From assembly GCF_020438995.1 (NCBI RefSeq), contig NZ_JAGQTN010000068.1, positions 1-64,000 of the forward strand: a stretch of DNA of 64,000 bases, in the 5' to 3' direction. Below are positions 17,091 through 25,197 of the stretch, one piece after another. The notes under the pieces are model-generated. The model made no database searches, was not told the origin of the DNA, and worked only from the letters and a program-made list of their open reading frames with translations. Both the position numbers and the translations under genes were made by a program. Origin of the DNA: Gordonia sp. (in: high G+C Gram-positive bacteria). GTDB taxonomy: Bacteria > Actinomycetota > Actinomycetes > Mycobacteriales > Mycobacteriaceae. The number at the start of each line of letters is the position of its first letter. The stretch's first letter is position 1.

Positions 17091-18382
17091 TGGCCGAATC
17101 ACCGGACGACAGCACCCTGCTGTTACGGGCCTTCGATTCAGGTGACACCTACGTGTCGTTCCGGTGGCTCGATCGCCCTGATTCACCAACGGTGCATCGT
17201 ATTTCGTCGGCGACGCGTGACCGCGGACTCGTCACGCTAGACAGTGCGCTGATCACAACAACCGGTGATGACGCAGACCCGGTGCGGTCAGCGCTGACCG
17301 GGGCACTGGTTCGTCCGCTGAGTGAGTTCTCCCTGAACGCTCGGCTCGCGGATATGGTGTTCCCGCAAGATGTCCGGCGAGAGATCGTCGAACGGGCCGC
17401 CCGGGGCCGGGTGACCGTCCGGATCACGCCCAGCCGGATGCTTGCGCGTATGCCGTTCGAGCTGGCGGTGATCGATGACCCGCGACGACTGATCGAGGTC
17501 GTGGATGTCTGTTATGAGCCACCGGCGACCATACACGTCGGCAGGGCACGTATTCCTGCGCGCTGGAACAGTTCTCGCGCTGCGCGCCCCACCGTGTATA
17601 TGATCGATCCGAAACTTCCGACCTCTTCCGGACTCGGCCAGGTCCTCGGACGGATAAATCCGTACGGTCTGCCCACCAACGCCGAGGCATTCGTCGAACG
17701 CATCCGAAGTCGGCCGAGAACCTCGTTTTCGGGAGTCGGAAAGGTCGTGGACCGCTGGGACCTCAGCGACGACCTCCGCGACGATCCGGGGCGGTTGGTC
17801 TACTTCGGCCATGTGTCGTCGACGCTGGATGAGCCCGGATCGGCGTCGTTGCACCTGTCCGACGACGCGAACGAACCCGGCTACACCGATACCGTCAATC
17901 AGGCGCACCGCCCGCTTTCAGCTCTGGACCTGATGCTCGGCACCGCCTTCGATGAAGTCGGTGAGGCACCGGAATCCGGTCCGGGGCATGTCATCTGGCC
18001 GATGCCACCGCGGGTGGCGATTATCGCCTGCGAGGGTGGTGTCGACTACCGGAGTTCGGAAACATTCGGTCTCGTGATGGCAATGTTCAATTCCGGAGCC
18101 GAACTTGTCACCACCACCCGGTGGACGCTGCCGTCCGACTCGGCTTTCGAGAAGTATGCGTCACACACCGCGATACCCGGCCCCACAACGGAACTCGCGC
18201 TCGCCGTCGACGAGACACATGAAGCGGCCGACCCTGTGCAGGCGCTGGCACAATGGCAGCGCCGCAAGCTGGCAGTATGGCGCGACAACCCAGGTCCGGC
18301 TACCTCGCCGCTGACCTGGGCTGCCGCCGCATGCCATGTATGTCCACCGCGCGAGGTCCACCCGCCTCGCTATCGCAGCTGA
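17090..18382 (+). CDS. CHAT-type caspase-like protease
   Basis: A 430-residue protein starting at GTG 17090. The C-terminal half fits the CHAT domain (clan CD cysteine peptidase): an MPFEL segment at about 121 in the place of the usual PWEL, a beta strand ending in the presumed catalytic histidine, YFGHVSS (His 241), and a strand ending in the presumed catalytic cysteine, IIACEGG (Cys 314), close to the usual SACETG. Both dyad residues are intact, so an active protease is expected. The N-terminal ~150 residues may be a regulatory domain. CHAT proteases serve as effectors in caspase-like bacterial immunity and cell-death systems. The gene is coupled to two upstream genes and ends directly against the stop of the lipoprotein gene on the other strand. 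Confidence 0.8.
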   Translation: MAESPDDSTLLLRAFDSGDTYVSFRWLDRPDSPTVHRISSATRDRGLVTLDSALITTTGDDADPVRSALTGALVRPLSEFSLNARLADMVFPQDVRREIVERAARGRVTVRITPSRMLARMPFELAVIDDPRRLIEVVDVCYEPPATIHVGRARIPARWNSSRAARPTVYMIDPKLPTSSGLGQVLGRINPYGLPTNAEAFVERIRSRPRTSFSGVGKVVDRWDLSDDLRDDPGRLVYFGHVSSTLDEPGSASLHLSDDANEPGYTDTVNQAHRPLSALDLMLGTAFDEVGEAPESGPGHVIWPMPPRVAIIACEGGVDYRSSETFGLVMAMFNSGAELVTTTRWTLPSDSAFEKYASHTAIPGPTTELALAVDETHEAADPVQALAQWQRRKLAVWRDNPGPATSPLTWAAAACHVCPPREVHPPRYRS

Positions 18383-19114
18383 CTACACACCGACCGACTC
18401 CACCGCAGCACCCTTCTGGGTCAGCGCATCTCGCCAAACCTGGTGCAACGCAGCGGAATGTGCCGGTGACATATCAGTGGTTCCGGTCCCGAGGCCACCG
18501 ACCCTCGTCTTCCACCCGTTCATCGAGGGAAGCGCCGCGGCAAGTTCACGAGTAGCAGCTGTCGCAACATCCTTGGCGGCCAGGTCGCGGTGTTGCAGAT
18601 CGACACCGACGTTCTGGACCATGTCCGACACCACCAGGACATGCACGGTACTGCCGTTGACGAGTGAAGCGATCGCGTTGAAGACTCCGACGACATCGGT
18701 CCCCCGGCCACGCCCCTCCTGCTGGACACACTCGGTGACCTTGGCGATGTTCTTGGTAACCAAAGGAACGATCCGGGACTGGATCTCTGCCTTGCGGGCC
18801 ACGGCATTGTCATCGGAGGCCCGTAGGTCGACCGCGACATCGGGAACGGTGCAGTCCTCGCCGATCGAGTTCATACTGATCGGCCGCACAGATACCTTCG
18901 AACAGGCTACCTCGCTGAGGAATCCGTGCACCAGCGCCGTGGTCTTCGGGGTGAGAAAGTCGTCGCTCGTAGTCGCGTCTGCGGCGATGGCGCAGGGCAC
19001 TGTGACCAGTTCGCCATCATCATCGCCAGGCCCCACTATGCAGCCAGACGCCAATATCGCTGATCCCATGATCAGAGCCGCGGCTGACATACGGGCCGGA
19101 CGAGAGTAATTCAC
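18383..19114 (-). CDS. Lipoprotein with a VWA-like fold
   Basis: A 243-residue predicted lipoprotein: basic start, hydrophobic segment, then lipobox LASGC with the lipid-bearing cysteine at about residue 25. The mature part alternates beta strands and helices like a VWA or Rossmann fold, with a VLVVSDMVQNVG strand and an early AIAADATTSDD strand, but lacks a textbook DxSxS motif. The start is GTG 19114, overlapping the stop of the upstream gene by 4 bp, with AAGGAG upstream. It is the last gene of the minus-strand run 25105-18383, and its stop codon abuts that of the CHAT protease. It is probably anchored to the outer face of the cell membrane. Confidence 0.75.
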   Translation of the reverse strand: MNYSRPARMSAAALIMGSAILASGCIVGPGDDDGELVTVPCAIAADATTSDDFLTPKTTALVHGFLSEVACSKVSVRPISMNSIGEDCTVPDVAVDLRASDDNAVARKAEIQSRIVPLVTKNIAKVTECVQQEGRGRGTDVVGVFNAIASLVNGSTVHVLVVSDMVQNVGVDLQHRDLAAKDVATAATRELAAALPSMNGWKTRVGGLGTGTTDMSPAHSAALHQVWRDALTQKGAAVESVGV

Positions 19115-19644
19115 TGCAACTCCTTGTGGGGTAGTTCGGCCGGACTCTGGGCTGGTGTGTCGCGCGCAGCGGACGTAGTCTCGCCGGGCACCAGGGCATC
19201 CGGCGCCGTAGTCCGTTGGGGTGCCAGATCGTGGCGCAGTTCAGCCAATTGTGCGGTAAGTCTATGCATCCGCTCGGCGTGCTGCCTATGACGGTCGCGG
19301 GCACGCTCTGCCCGATCCTGGGCGGACCTGATCAGCCCGTCCGCGATGGCGTCCTGGCGCGCTACTTGCTCGTGGAGAGCATTCACCGCCGAGGCCAGTT
19401 GGGTGGCCAACCATTCGTCGAGGACATGGCCGTGATTGTCTTCCAGACCGGGCAGCATCCGCTCGATCTGCCCTTCGATCAGCCGATGCAATTGCCCGGA
19501 CTCGCCCATCACTTCCTGTGGAAGTGGCTGCGCCATAGGGGCATCGATGGCTTCGGGACCAAAGTCGCGCCGGGTGAAACCGGTCGTCCACGGATCGGTG
19601 GTCGTCGGGGTGATCGGTTTTGGCTTACGGCTGAACCAGCGCAT
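19111..19644 (-). CDS. Coiled-coil protein, cluster 2
   Basis: A 177-residue soluble protein. Residues about 75-135 form a charged helix rich in Arg, Glu, Gln and Ala, a likely coiled coil, flanked by disordered ends. The frame opens at TTG 19650, but ATG 19644 has AAAGGA eight bases upstream and is preferred. No family is recognised. It overlaps the gene before it by a few bases at most and overlaps the lipoprotein gene by 4 bp, so it is part of one transcript with the other coiled-coil and membrane proteins. Confidence 0.65.
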   Translation of the reverse strand: MRWFSRKPKPITPTTTDPWTTGFTRRDFGPEAIDAPMAQPLPQEVMGESGQLHRLIEGQIERMLPGLEDNHGHVLDEWLATQLASAVNALHEQVARQDAIADGLIRSAQDRAERARDRHRQHAERMHRLTAQLAELRHDLAPQRTTAPDALVPGETTSAARDTPAQSPAELPHKELQ

Positions 19645-19646
19645 CG

Positions 19647-20348
19647 TCAAAGTCCTTTCGCAGTAGAACCAGGAACGTGGTCAGTAACCTGTGGGGCGCC
19701 GGCGGCCAGCGTCAGTTCCGGGACCGAATACGCCTGGCGCACCTCGTCGGAGTCGGGATGAAAGCGCAGATAGCGCGTCCAGTAGAGGGCTACGAGCTGC
19801 GCCCACAACTGTCGCGCGGCCTCACGGTGCTGCAGGGCATCGCTGATGGCGTTCGCACGACGCTCGGCCAGTGCGGCCCGTTCCTTCTTGATCTCGCCAA
19901 GCCGCGCGCGAAGGGCCGCCTGCTCGCTGACCTTCGCCGCCCGAACCGCGTTGGCCTTACGCCTCCCCCTGCGGGCCGCGACATCTTCCTCGTCGCGGTT
20001 GCGAGCCACTTGTTCGGGGATCTCGAAGCCATCCAGGTCCGTCTGCACTCGACGCTGCTCAGCGGCCAGGGCCTGATCGTTGACGTCGATCTCCAACAAG
20101 TCCGCTGCGAGGATCTTCTCGTTGTTGGCACTGGAGTTGCGATACTTGGCCTGGATCTGCTCGGTCGCGGGAGTGTGTCCGGTCGCGGCATCTGGAAATA
20201 GACCACTCTTACCGTCGAGTCTGCCGTCTCGGCGGACCCTGCGCTCGTGCTCCCGAGATGCCTCCGACCAACGGATCGGACGGTCATCGTCGCCGTCGCT
20301 GTTGGGTTTCGACGGCCGCAGGCTCGGCCGTCCAAAAGGTAAATGCAT
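19647..20348 (-). CDS. Charged coiled-coil protein, cluster 2
   Basis: A 233-residue soluble, highly charged protein. Residues about 75-175 are arginine-, glutamate- and alanine-rich helix, typical of a long coiled coil (for example ALRARLGEIKKERAALAERR). AAGGAG lies six bases before ATG 20348. No named family is recognised. It lies 24 bp after the four-helix membrane protein, which itself ends in a similar charged helix, so the two may pair through their coiled coils. Confidence 0.65.
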   Translation of the reverse strand: MHLPFGRPSLRPSKPNSDGDDDRPIRWSEASREHERRVRRDGRLDGKSGLFPDAATGHTPATEQIQAKYRNSSANNEKILAADLLEIDVNDQALAAEQRRVQTDLDGFEIPEQVARNRDEEDVAARRGRRKANAVRAAKVSEQAALRARLGEIKKERAALAERRANAISDALQHREAARQLWAQLVALYWTRYLRFHPDSDEVRQAYSVPELTLAAGAPQVTDHVPGSTAKGL

Positions 20349-20372
20349 GATCTTCTCCTTACTGCCGCGCGA

Positions 20373-21287
20373 TCAGCTTTCCGGTCCGGGGGCCGGGATC
20401 AGATAGTCGGTGAACTCCGGATTGCCCTTGCGCGCCACGAGGTACACACGCGCGTGCGCCGGCCCGTGATTGTGGTAGCGCTCCGTCAATGCCGCCTCAG
20501 CCTTGCGAGCGCCTTCGGCCCGGGCCTGTTTCGCGGCTTGGAGTGCTTCGACTTCCGCTTGAGCCTTGACCATATCGGCCCTGGCGCGGTCGGCCTGCCG
20601 ACGCGCCCGTCCGATCCGGGCCTCGGCGATGCCGACACCCGCCGACTTGGCAAGCGAGTGCACCGCCAGGCCGGCCACCAGCGCAGCGATTGCCAACACA
20701 CCGAGCGTGAGCAGCGTCCACAGCAGGTCGCGGCCGAAAACATTGTCGTACGCCTCCTTTGCCACCGCATCAAGCACGGCCTCGTCGGCCTCACTATTCG
20801 ACAGAATCTCGGCACTGCGCGCGTCGCGTCCCGCAGTTGTGGCGAGCGCATCGGCTCTGCTGTATGCTGCTCCGGCCATCACCGCAAGCCCGAAGATCAC
20901 CGCGATCGCACCAACGACTCCGAACTGCCGTATTGCGGCCATCCGCGGGACTTTCCCACCCGGTACGCCCACTTCGTGGATGACTGCACTTGCCCGAGCC
21001 ACGCAGAAGCCCACAGAGGCCCAGACAATCAGATAGGCGAGGGTGACGACGATGCCGACCGCTGTCCGCTGATCGGCTGTGGCGCCGGGGAGGAGTTCGT
21101 CGATAACCAGTCGCATCATGACGTACTCGCCCTGCACCAGCAGGCCCATCACAATGACAGCAATCATCATCAGCTGCAAAGATATCCACAGCGGAGCCGC
21201 CAGCAGCCGGCGTCGCCCGGCGGCCCTGTGCTCACCGATGCTGACTCCGTCGGGATGCCGTACGAGTGGATCCTGTGTCACATACAT
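20373..21287 (-). CDS. Membrane protein with cytoplasmic coiled-coil tail
   Basis: A 304-residue protein with about four membrane segments (near residues 32-52, 75-97, 122-142 and 188-210). An alanine-rich coiled coil (about 215-265) and a short C-terminal region follow. A pairwise arrangement of helices is visible: two near the start, two after a basic loop. AGGACG precedes ATG 21287. A copy of the cluster 2 motif lies 112 bp upstream. It could be the membrane anchor for the ATPase encoded by the preceding gene, as seen in conjugation-like and secretion-like machines, but no specific family is recognised. Confidence 0.7.
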   Translation of the reverse strand: MYVTQDPLVRHPDGVSIGEHRAAGRRRLLAAPLWISLQLMMIAVIVMGLLVQGEYVMMRLVIDELLPGATADQRTAVGIVVTLAYLIVWASVGFCVARASAVIHEVGVPGGKVPRMAAIRQFGVVGAIAVIFGLAVMAGAAYSRADALATTAGRDARSAEILSNSEADEAVLDAVAKEAYDNVFGRDLLWTLLTLGVLAIAALVAGLAVHSLAKSAGVGIAEARIGRARRQADRARADMVKAQAEVEALQAAKQARAEGARKAEAALTERYHNHGPAHARVYLVARKGNPEFTDYLIPAPGPES

Positions 21288-21512
21288 GTTTTCGTCCTTT
21301 CATTCTGGGCACCGGCAACGCGCGTGCAGGCGCCGTCCAGATCGGAGTCGAGTATCATTTCCGGACCTCTCCTGACGCCCTCTGCTGACATAGGAATAGC
21401 CGTTTCCCCACGGTCCGCAAGCTCATCAATATACCGAATCAGGTCCGCGATAGCGGCTCCCAACTGAGAAGTTCGTCGTAAACGATGAATCGGTATGCCC
21501 CCTGAACTGGGG
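21288..21512. other. Intergenic region holding a cluster 2 motif
   Basis: 225 bp between the ATPase gene and the membrane-protein gene. It contains motif copy 2 (21400-21411). A minus-strand frame runs through it (possible start ATG 21559, stop 21278), but its codon use is poor and it lacks a ribosome site. Confidence 0.5.
21400..21411 (-). promoter_or_regulatory. Cluster 2 motif GTGGGGAAACGG, copy 2
   Basis: Exact 12-mer on the minus strand, pointing to the membrane-protein gene that starts at 21287. Confidence 0.6.
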
Positions 21513-23753
21513 CTATTGACGACCGGCCGATCCGGCGTCCCCGCTCCCGGCAGCTTCATCAGATTTGGCTGTCTGCCTGCGCTTTTCCAGCCACTCATCG
21601 AGGAATGACGGTTCCTCCTTCTTGCCTGGGACGGGCCGCGGCCGGGAACCGTCCTCCGGGTACTCGACGTCAGGATCGAACTGCTTGATCCGTCCGTTGA
21701 ATTCCGCGACACGACCCCGGCTTGCGCGCACGACGGTATCGGCATCCGCATGCCGGCACGGGTGGGTCTGTCCACCCACTATGACGGTGTGTGGGCACGA
21801 GCTCACCGACTCCGAGGCGGTCCGCACCACCATGGCGTTGAAGGTCGGCAGGTTCGCCAGCGTGGTGGTATCGATCTGCCTTCCCATGACGGCGGCCTGT
21901 TCGTCGGCGTGCCGACCGCCGACGCGGAACATCACGGTGGTGCCGACGTTTCCCGATAGACCGTTGCGGATGTCGGGGGCGAGCTGGTCGAGATACTGGT
22001 GTGCGACTGTCACCGACAGACCGAACTTCCTTCCCTCCGAAAGCATGTTGACCAGTGATCCGGCCATCACCGCGTGGGCTTCGTCGACGATGACGTGGAA
22101 TCGGCGATCGGTGTTGCGGTTCATCGCTGCCACCCAGAATCTGTTGAGCAGCAGGTATCCCAGCATCCGGGCACCGGTCGAACCGATCTGGCCTTTCGCC
22201 AAGTCCACCAGGATGATCCGGCCGTCGTCCATCGCCCCGACGGGGTCGTAGGCGTCGGCACCGGACCCGAGGATCGCCCGCAATGCCGGGCTGGCCGAGA
22301 ACCGTTCGAACTTGCACGTCGTCCAGGACACCAGATCGGCGTACTCGTTCGACTTCGTGTGCCGGTCGTCGTTGTACCACCACTGCTTGACCCGCGGGTC
22401 GGTCAGCTTCTTGAACAGCGCCCTGCGCATACCCTTGTGGTCCAGGATGATCGGGACATCCAGCAGGCTGGCCCGGTTTCCGCGCAGCAGCGCCAGACCA
22501 CGCAGCGCATATCCCAGACGCTCCTCGAATCGGGGTCCGACAATGCCGGTGCGTTTGGGGTCGTACAGTTCGTAGAACATCTCGCACATGTCGGCGATCG
22601 CGGTGTCGAGCTGCGTTTCATCGCCACCGGCAAGAGGATTGAGCGGAACGACATGCTCGAGGTCGTCGGCGCGGACCACCTGGACACGGTCCGCCGCGCA
22701 CTCGGGCAACTCTTCGATGATCCGGTCGACGAGCGTGCCGTGCGGATCAAGGACCAGCGCGCCGTGACCGCTGTGTGCGATCTGGTGCACCATGTCGGCC
22801 AGCAGAGTGCTCTTACCGGTTCCCGTGGCTCCCACGACATGCACATGCCGGCGCAGTTCCTCGTCCTCCAATGCGGCATCGATCGTCTCGTGGGCGTCGG
22901 TACGGGCGAAACCGATTCTCACCGTATCCGATTCGTCGGCGTACGTCCCGAACGCCTCGGACGTCATCGAAACCGGAAGCGGCGCGGGCGATCCCGACAG
23001 GAAGCCAACGGGCACGACGTCGCTGACGGGCAGCGGGAGGAGCAATGCCAGTTGGGTGTCCGCTGCTACGCAACGCAGTTCGGCGATCTCGCCGGTCGCC
23101 GGCACCGCGCGCAATCCGGGAAACCAGTTCTCGGCGGCGGCACGCACACTCAACGGCGGCTGCGCGGCACCGACGAGCGTGATCGTCACCCGGAACGACG
23201 ATTGTGCACCCGCACGCACCGTCACGTCGACTCGACCGTCCGGCCAGGTCGACAGTGCCCGCCACAGCCGGTGGTAGTCATCTTGTGCGACAGGATTTTC
23301 AGCCGTCCACTCGTAGGCGCGGATGGTGGTTTCCCCGGCCCCGCCGTTCTCGCCGGTGATGAAACCGAAACGGCTGACGTCCGGGCGCAGAATCCACCGG
23401 TGCTCGGCCAACCGAGCAACCGCAGGTACGTCTTTCCGGGAGGACGTGGTCTCCACATACGGATCGAGCACGGTCGCGAGTTCGTCGAGAAGCTCACCGG
23501 ACCCAGCGGGTCCGGTGACGTGCACTCGCACACTGGTGGTGGGTGATCCGGTGACGCCGTCGGCGGCACGGCCCACCGACAGATGCAGCACCGCATCGGG
23601 AACCATCCCGATCATCGACGTGATCGAATCGAGCACGTCGGTCCGGACCCTCGTGCCGGTGGCCGGTCGCACACCGACGATCAACAGGTCGCCGCGTTCG
23701 GCGGCCTCACGATCGGCGATAGCGTCGACCGCGTTGAGATTCTGCCGTCTCAT
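21513..23753 (-). CDS. HerA/TraG-type AAA+ ATPase (conjugation or translocation ATPase-like)
   Basis: A 746-residue protein. The first ~300 residues hold no enzyme motif and look like repeated alpha/beta units. The C-terminal ATPase has Walker A GATGTGKS (308-315), a following LDPHGTLVD segment typical of HerA/VirD4/TraG-like ATPases, and Walker B FHVIVDEAH near residue 552, followed by an arginine-bearing GRKFGLSVTVAHQ sensor region. Such ATPases pump DNA or protein in conjugation, secretion and some defence systems. No relaxase or T4SS core genes lie nearby. ATG 23753 is chosen over the longer frame because a cluster 2 motif lies just upstream at 23787. It is co-directional with the CHAP amidase gene. 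Confidence 0.8.
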   Translation of the reverse strand: MRRQNLNAVDAIADREAAERGDLLIVGVRPATGTRVRTDVLDSITSMIGMVPDAVLHLSVGRAADGVTGSPTTSVRVHVTGPAGSGELLDELATVLDPYVETTSSRKDVPAVARLAEHRWILRPDVSRFGFITGENGGAGETTIRAYEWTAENPVAQDDYHRLWRALSTWPDGRVDVTVRAGAQSSFRVTITLVGAAQPPLSVRAAAENWFPGLRAVPATGEIAELRCVAADTQLALLLPLPVSDVVPVGFLSGSPAPLPVSMTSEAFGTYADESDTVRIGFARTDAHETIDAALEDEELRRHVHVVGATGTGKSTLLADMVHQIAHSGHGALVLDPHGTLVDRIIEELPECAADRVQVVRADDLEHVVPLNPLAGGDETQLDTAIADMCEMFYELYDPKRTGIVGPRFEERLGYALRGLALLRGNRASLLDVPIILDHKGMRRALFKKLTDPRVKQWWYNDDRHTKSNEYADLVSWTTCKFERFSASPALRAILGSGADAYDPVGAMDDGRIILVDLAKGQIGSTGARMLGYLLLNRFWVAAMNRNTDRRFHVIVDEAHAVMAGSLVNMLSEGRKFGLSVTVAHQYLDQLAPDIRNGLSGNVGTTVMFRVGGRHADEQAAVMGRQIDTTTLANLPTFNAMVVRTASESVSSCPHTVIVGGQTHPCRHADADTVVRASRGRVAEFNGRIKQFDPDVEYPEDGSRPRPVPGKKEEPSFLDEWLEKRRQTAKSDEAAGSGDAGSAGRQ

Positions 23754-23786
23754 ATCTGTCCCTTTCCTCGCTACGTACCTGTGGAT

Positions 23787-23798
23787 CCTTTTCCCCAC
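23787..23798 (-). promoter_or_regulatory. Cluster 2 motif, copy 3 (one mismatch)
   Basis: GTGGGGAAAAGG on the minus strand, ending 33 bp before the ATPase start at 23753. It differs from the other copies at one base. Confidence 0.5.
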
Positions 23799-23893
23799 GG
23801 ATACGGCGAACATGTCGCCGCCCGAATACGAGCGAAGATGTCGCCGGCCGCCCCGGAACCGGTCGCGACCGGCGACATCTCGCGGTCACGCCA

Positions 23894-25105
23894 CTACCTC
23901 ACGGTCACCGTCTTGCACCCGACCTGCGGGTTGTGGTTGCCGTTGCCGATGTTGATCGCGTAAGCGCACACCGTCTGCGGGCCGCGCGCCGAGGTCGTCA
24001 GCACCCGGTCGAAACCGTGCTGACCACCGATCCCGAACGCGCGGTTCACATCCGGACGGCTCACATTCGCCGGGAAGACCAGAGCCCAGGATCCGGGCTG
24101 TCCGGGCTGCGGGCCGATGTAGACGTGCACCGTCAGCGAGGCCGAGCTGTCGTCGGGGTCGTAGGTCCACCCGCGCACCCGCACCTTGCCACCGCCGAGC
24201 GCGGTCACTTCGTCGACAACGCCACCGGGCTGCGGACTGCTGATGGTGACCGTGCGGCAACCGAGGTGCACGTTGCCGCCGCCACCGATATTGATCGCGT
24301 ACAGGCAGACCTGCGTCGAACCGACCTTGCCGGTGTTGAGAACCGCGTCGAATCCGTGGTTGCCGCCGATCCGGTGCACATTGTTCACGTCGGGACGCGA
24401 CCCCTGCGCGCGAAGCGGATAGCCCTGTGCACCTGCTGAACCGGCCGGACCACCGACGTAGACGTGGACGTCGATCGACGCTCCTGAGTTGTCCGAGTCG
24501 AATGCCCAGCCCCGCACGCGTACCCGGCCGGTTCCCGGTACCGACACCTCGTCGATGTTTCCGACGGGATTGGCTCCCGACGGTCCGAGATTGCGCGGCC
24601 GCAGATACCCGCTCAGGTGAGCTTTGGTGATCGACATGATCTTGGCGGCACCGGGATTCTGCGACAGCACCGAGATGTTGCCGCCCTGATCGCCGAGCAC
24701 GATGGCGACATGCCCGGCGCTGGTGTACGGCCAGCTCGTACCCCACACCGCCACATCACCTTTGCGTGGCGTGACGCCCGGTGAGAGCTTCTCGTAGTGG
24801 CTGGACGGCGCGGCACCAAACAGCTGTGCCGCGTAATTGACAGCGATCCTGGGCGCCTTGACGACGTCCCGGTTGTAATAATTGAACAGGTCGACACACT
24901 GCGCGCCGTAGGCACCGTCGTAGTCGGCGTAGCTGCCATTCCACCGATTGACGAATGCGTCGACCGTGCCGTTCGCGTGGGCGGGAGAACTGACCCCGGC
25001 CAGCCCGACGATGCCGAGCACCACGCCCAGCATCGCCACCAGCACCCTCCTGCCGACGGTGCGGCGAGCCGACGACCGGCCCGCACGCGGATTGTGTCGC
25101 GTCAT
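23894..25105 (-). CDS. Secreted CHAP-domain peptidoglycan amidase with two C-terminal repeats
   Basis: A 403-residue exported protein. A twin-arginine-like basic start and hydrophobic core are followed by a probable cleavage site after AHA (about residue 44). The CHAP domain has the expected cysteine in YGAQC (Cys 70) and histidine in SAGHV (His 132), so it should cut peptidoglycan or act as an amidase. After about residue 185 two homologous units of roughly 100 residues follow, each with VRVRGW, an IGG-HGFD motif and a pair of late cysteines, probably binding the wall. GGAG lies before ATG 25105. Motif copy 4 lies 55 bp upstream. Pairing with a HerA-like ATPase recalls wall-hydrolase partners of trans-envelope machines. 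Confidence 0.85.
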   Translation of the reverse strand: MTRHNPRAGRSSARRTVGRRVLVAMLGVVLGIVGLAGVSSPAHANGTVDAFVNRWNGSYADYDGAYGAQCVDLFNYYNRDVVKAPRIAVNYAAQLFGAAPSSHYEKLSPGVTPRKGDVAVWGTSWPYTSAGHVAIVLGDQGGNISVLSQNPGAAKIMSITKAHLSGYLRPRNLGPSGANPVGNIDEVSVPGTGRVRVRGWAFDSDNSGASIDVHVYVGGPAGSAGAQGYPLRAQGSRPDVNNVHRIGGNHGFDAVLNTGKVGSTQVCLYAINIGGGGNVHLGCRTVTISSPQPGGVVDEVTALGGGKVRVRGWTYDPDDSSASLTVHVYIGPQPGQPGSWALVFPANVSRPDVNRAFGIGGQHGFDRVLTTSARGPQTVCAYAINIGNGNHNPQVGCKTVTVR

Positions 25106-25160
25106 GGCGTCACTCCTTCTCTTGCTCAGGCGGCCGCCTCTTGCGGTCGCATATCTTTGA

Positions 25161-25172
25161 CCGTTTCCCCAC
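25161..25172 (-). promoter_or_regulatory. Cluster 2 motif GTGGGGAAACGG, copy 4
   Basis: Exact 12-mer between the divergent CHAP amidase (start 25105) and TPR (start 25198) genes, pointing towards the amidase gene. It could serve both. Confidence 0.6.
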
Positions 25173-25197
25173 CGCCGAATACGACTACGCTCAGGTG

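Noticed and set aside
21278-21559. Minus-strand frame of 93 codons overlapping the end of the ATPase gene and the start of the membrane-protein gene
   Set aside because: No ribosome site at ATG 21559, low GC at third positions, and a copy of the cluster 2 motif lies inside it, which fits an intergenic control region better.
22074-23546. 490-codon plus-strand frame opposite the HerA/TraG-like ATPase
   Set aside because: The minus strand carries Walker A and B motifs in the right order; the plus frame has no feature.
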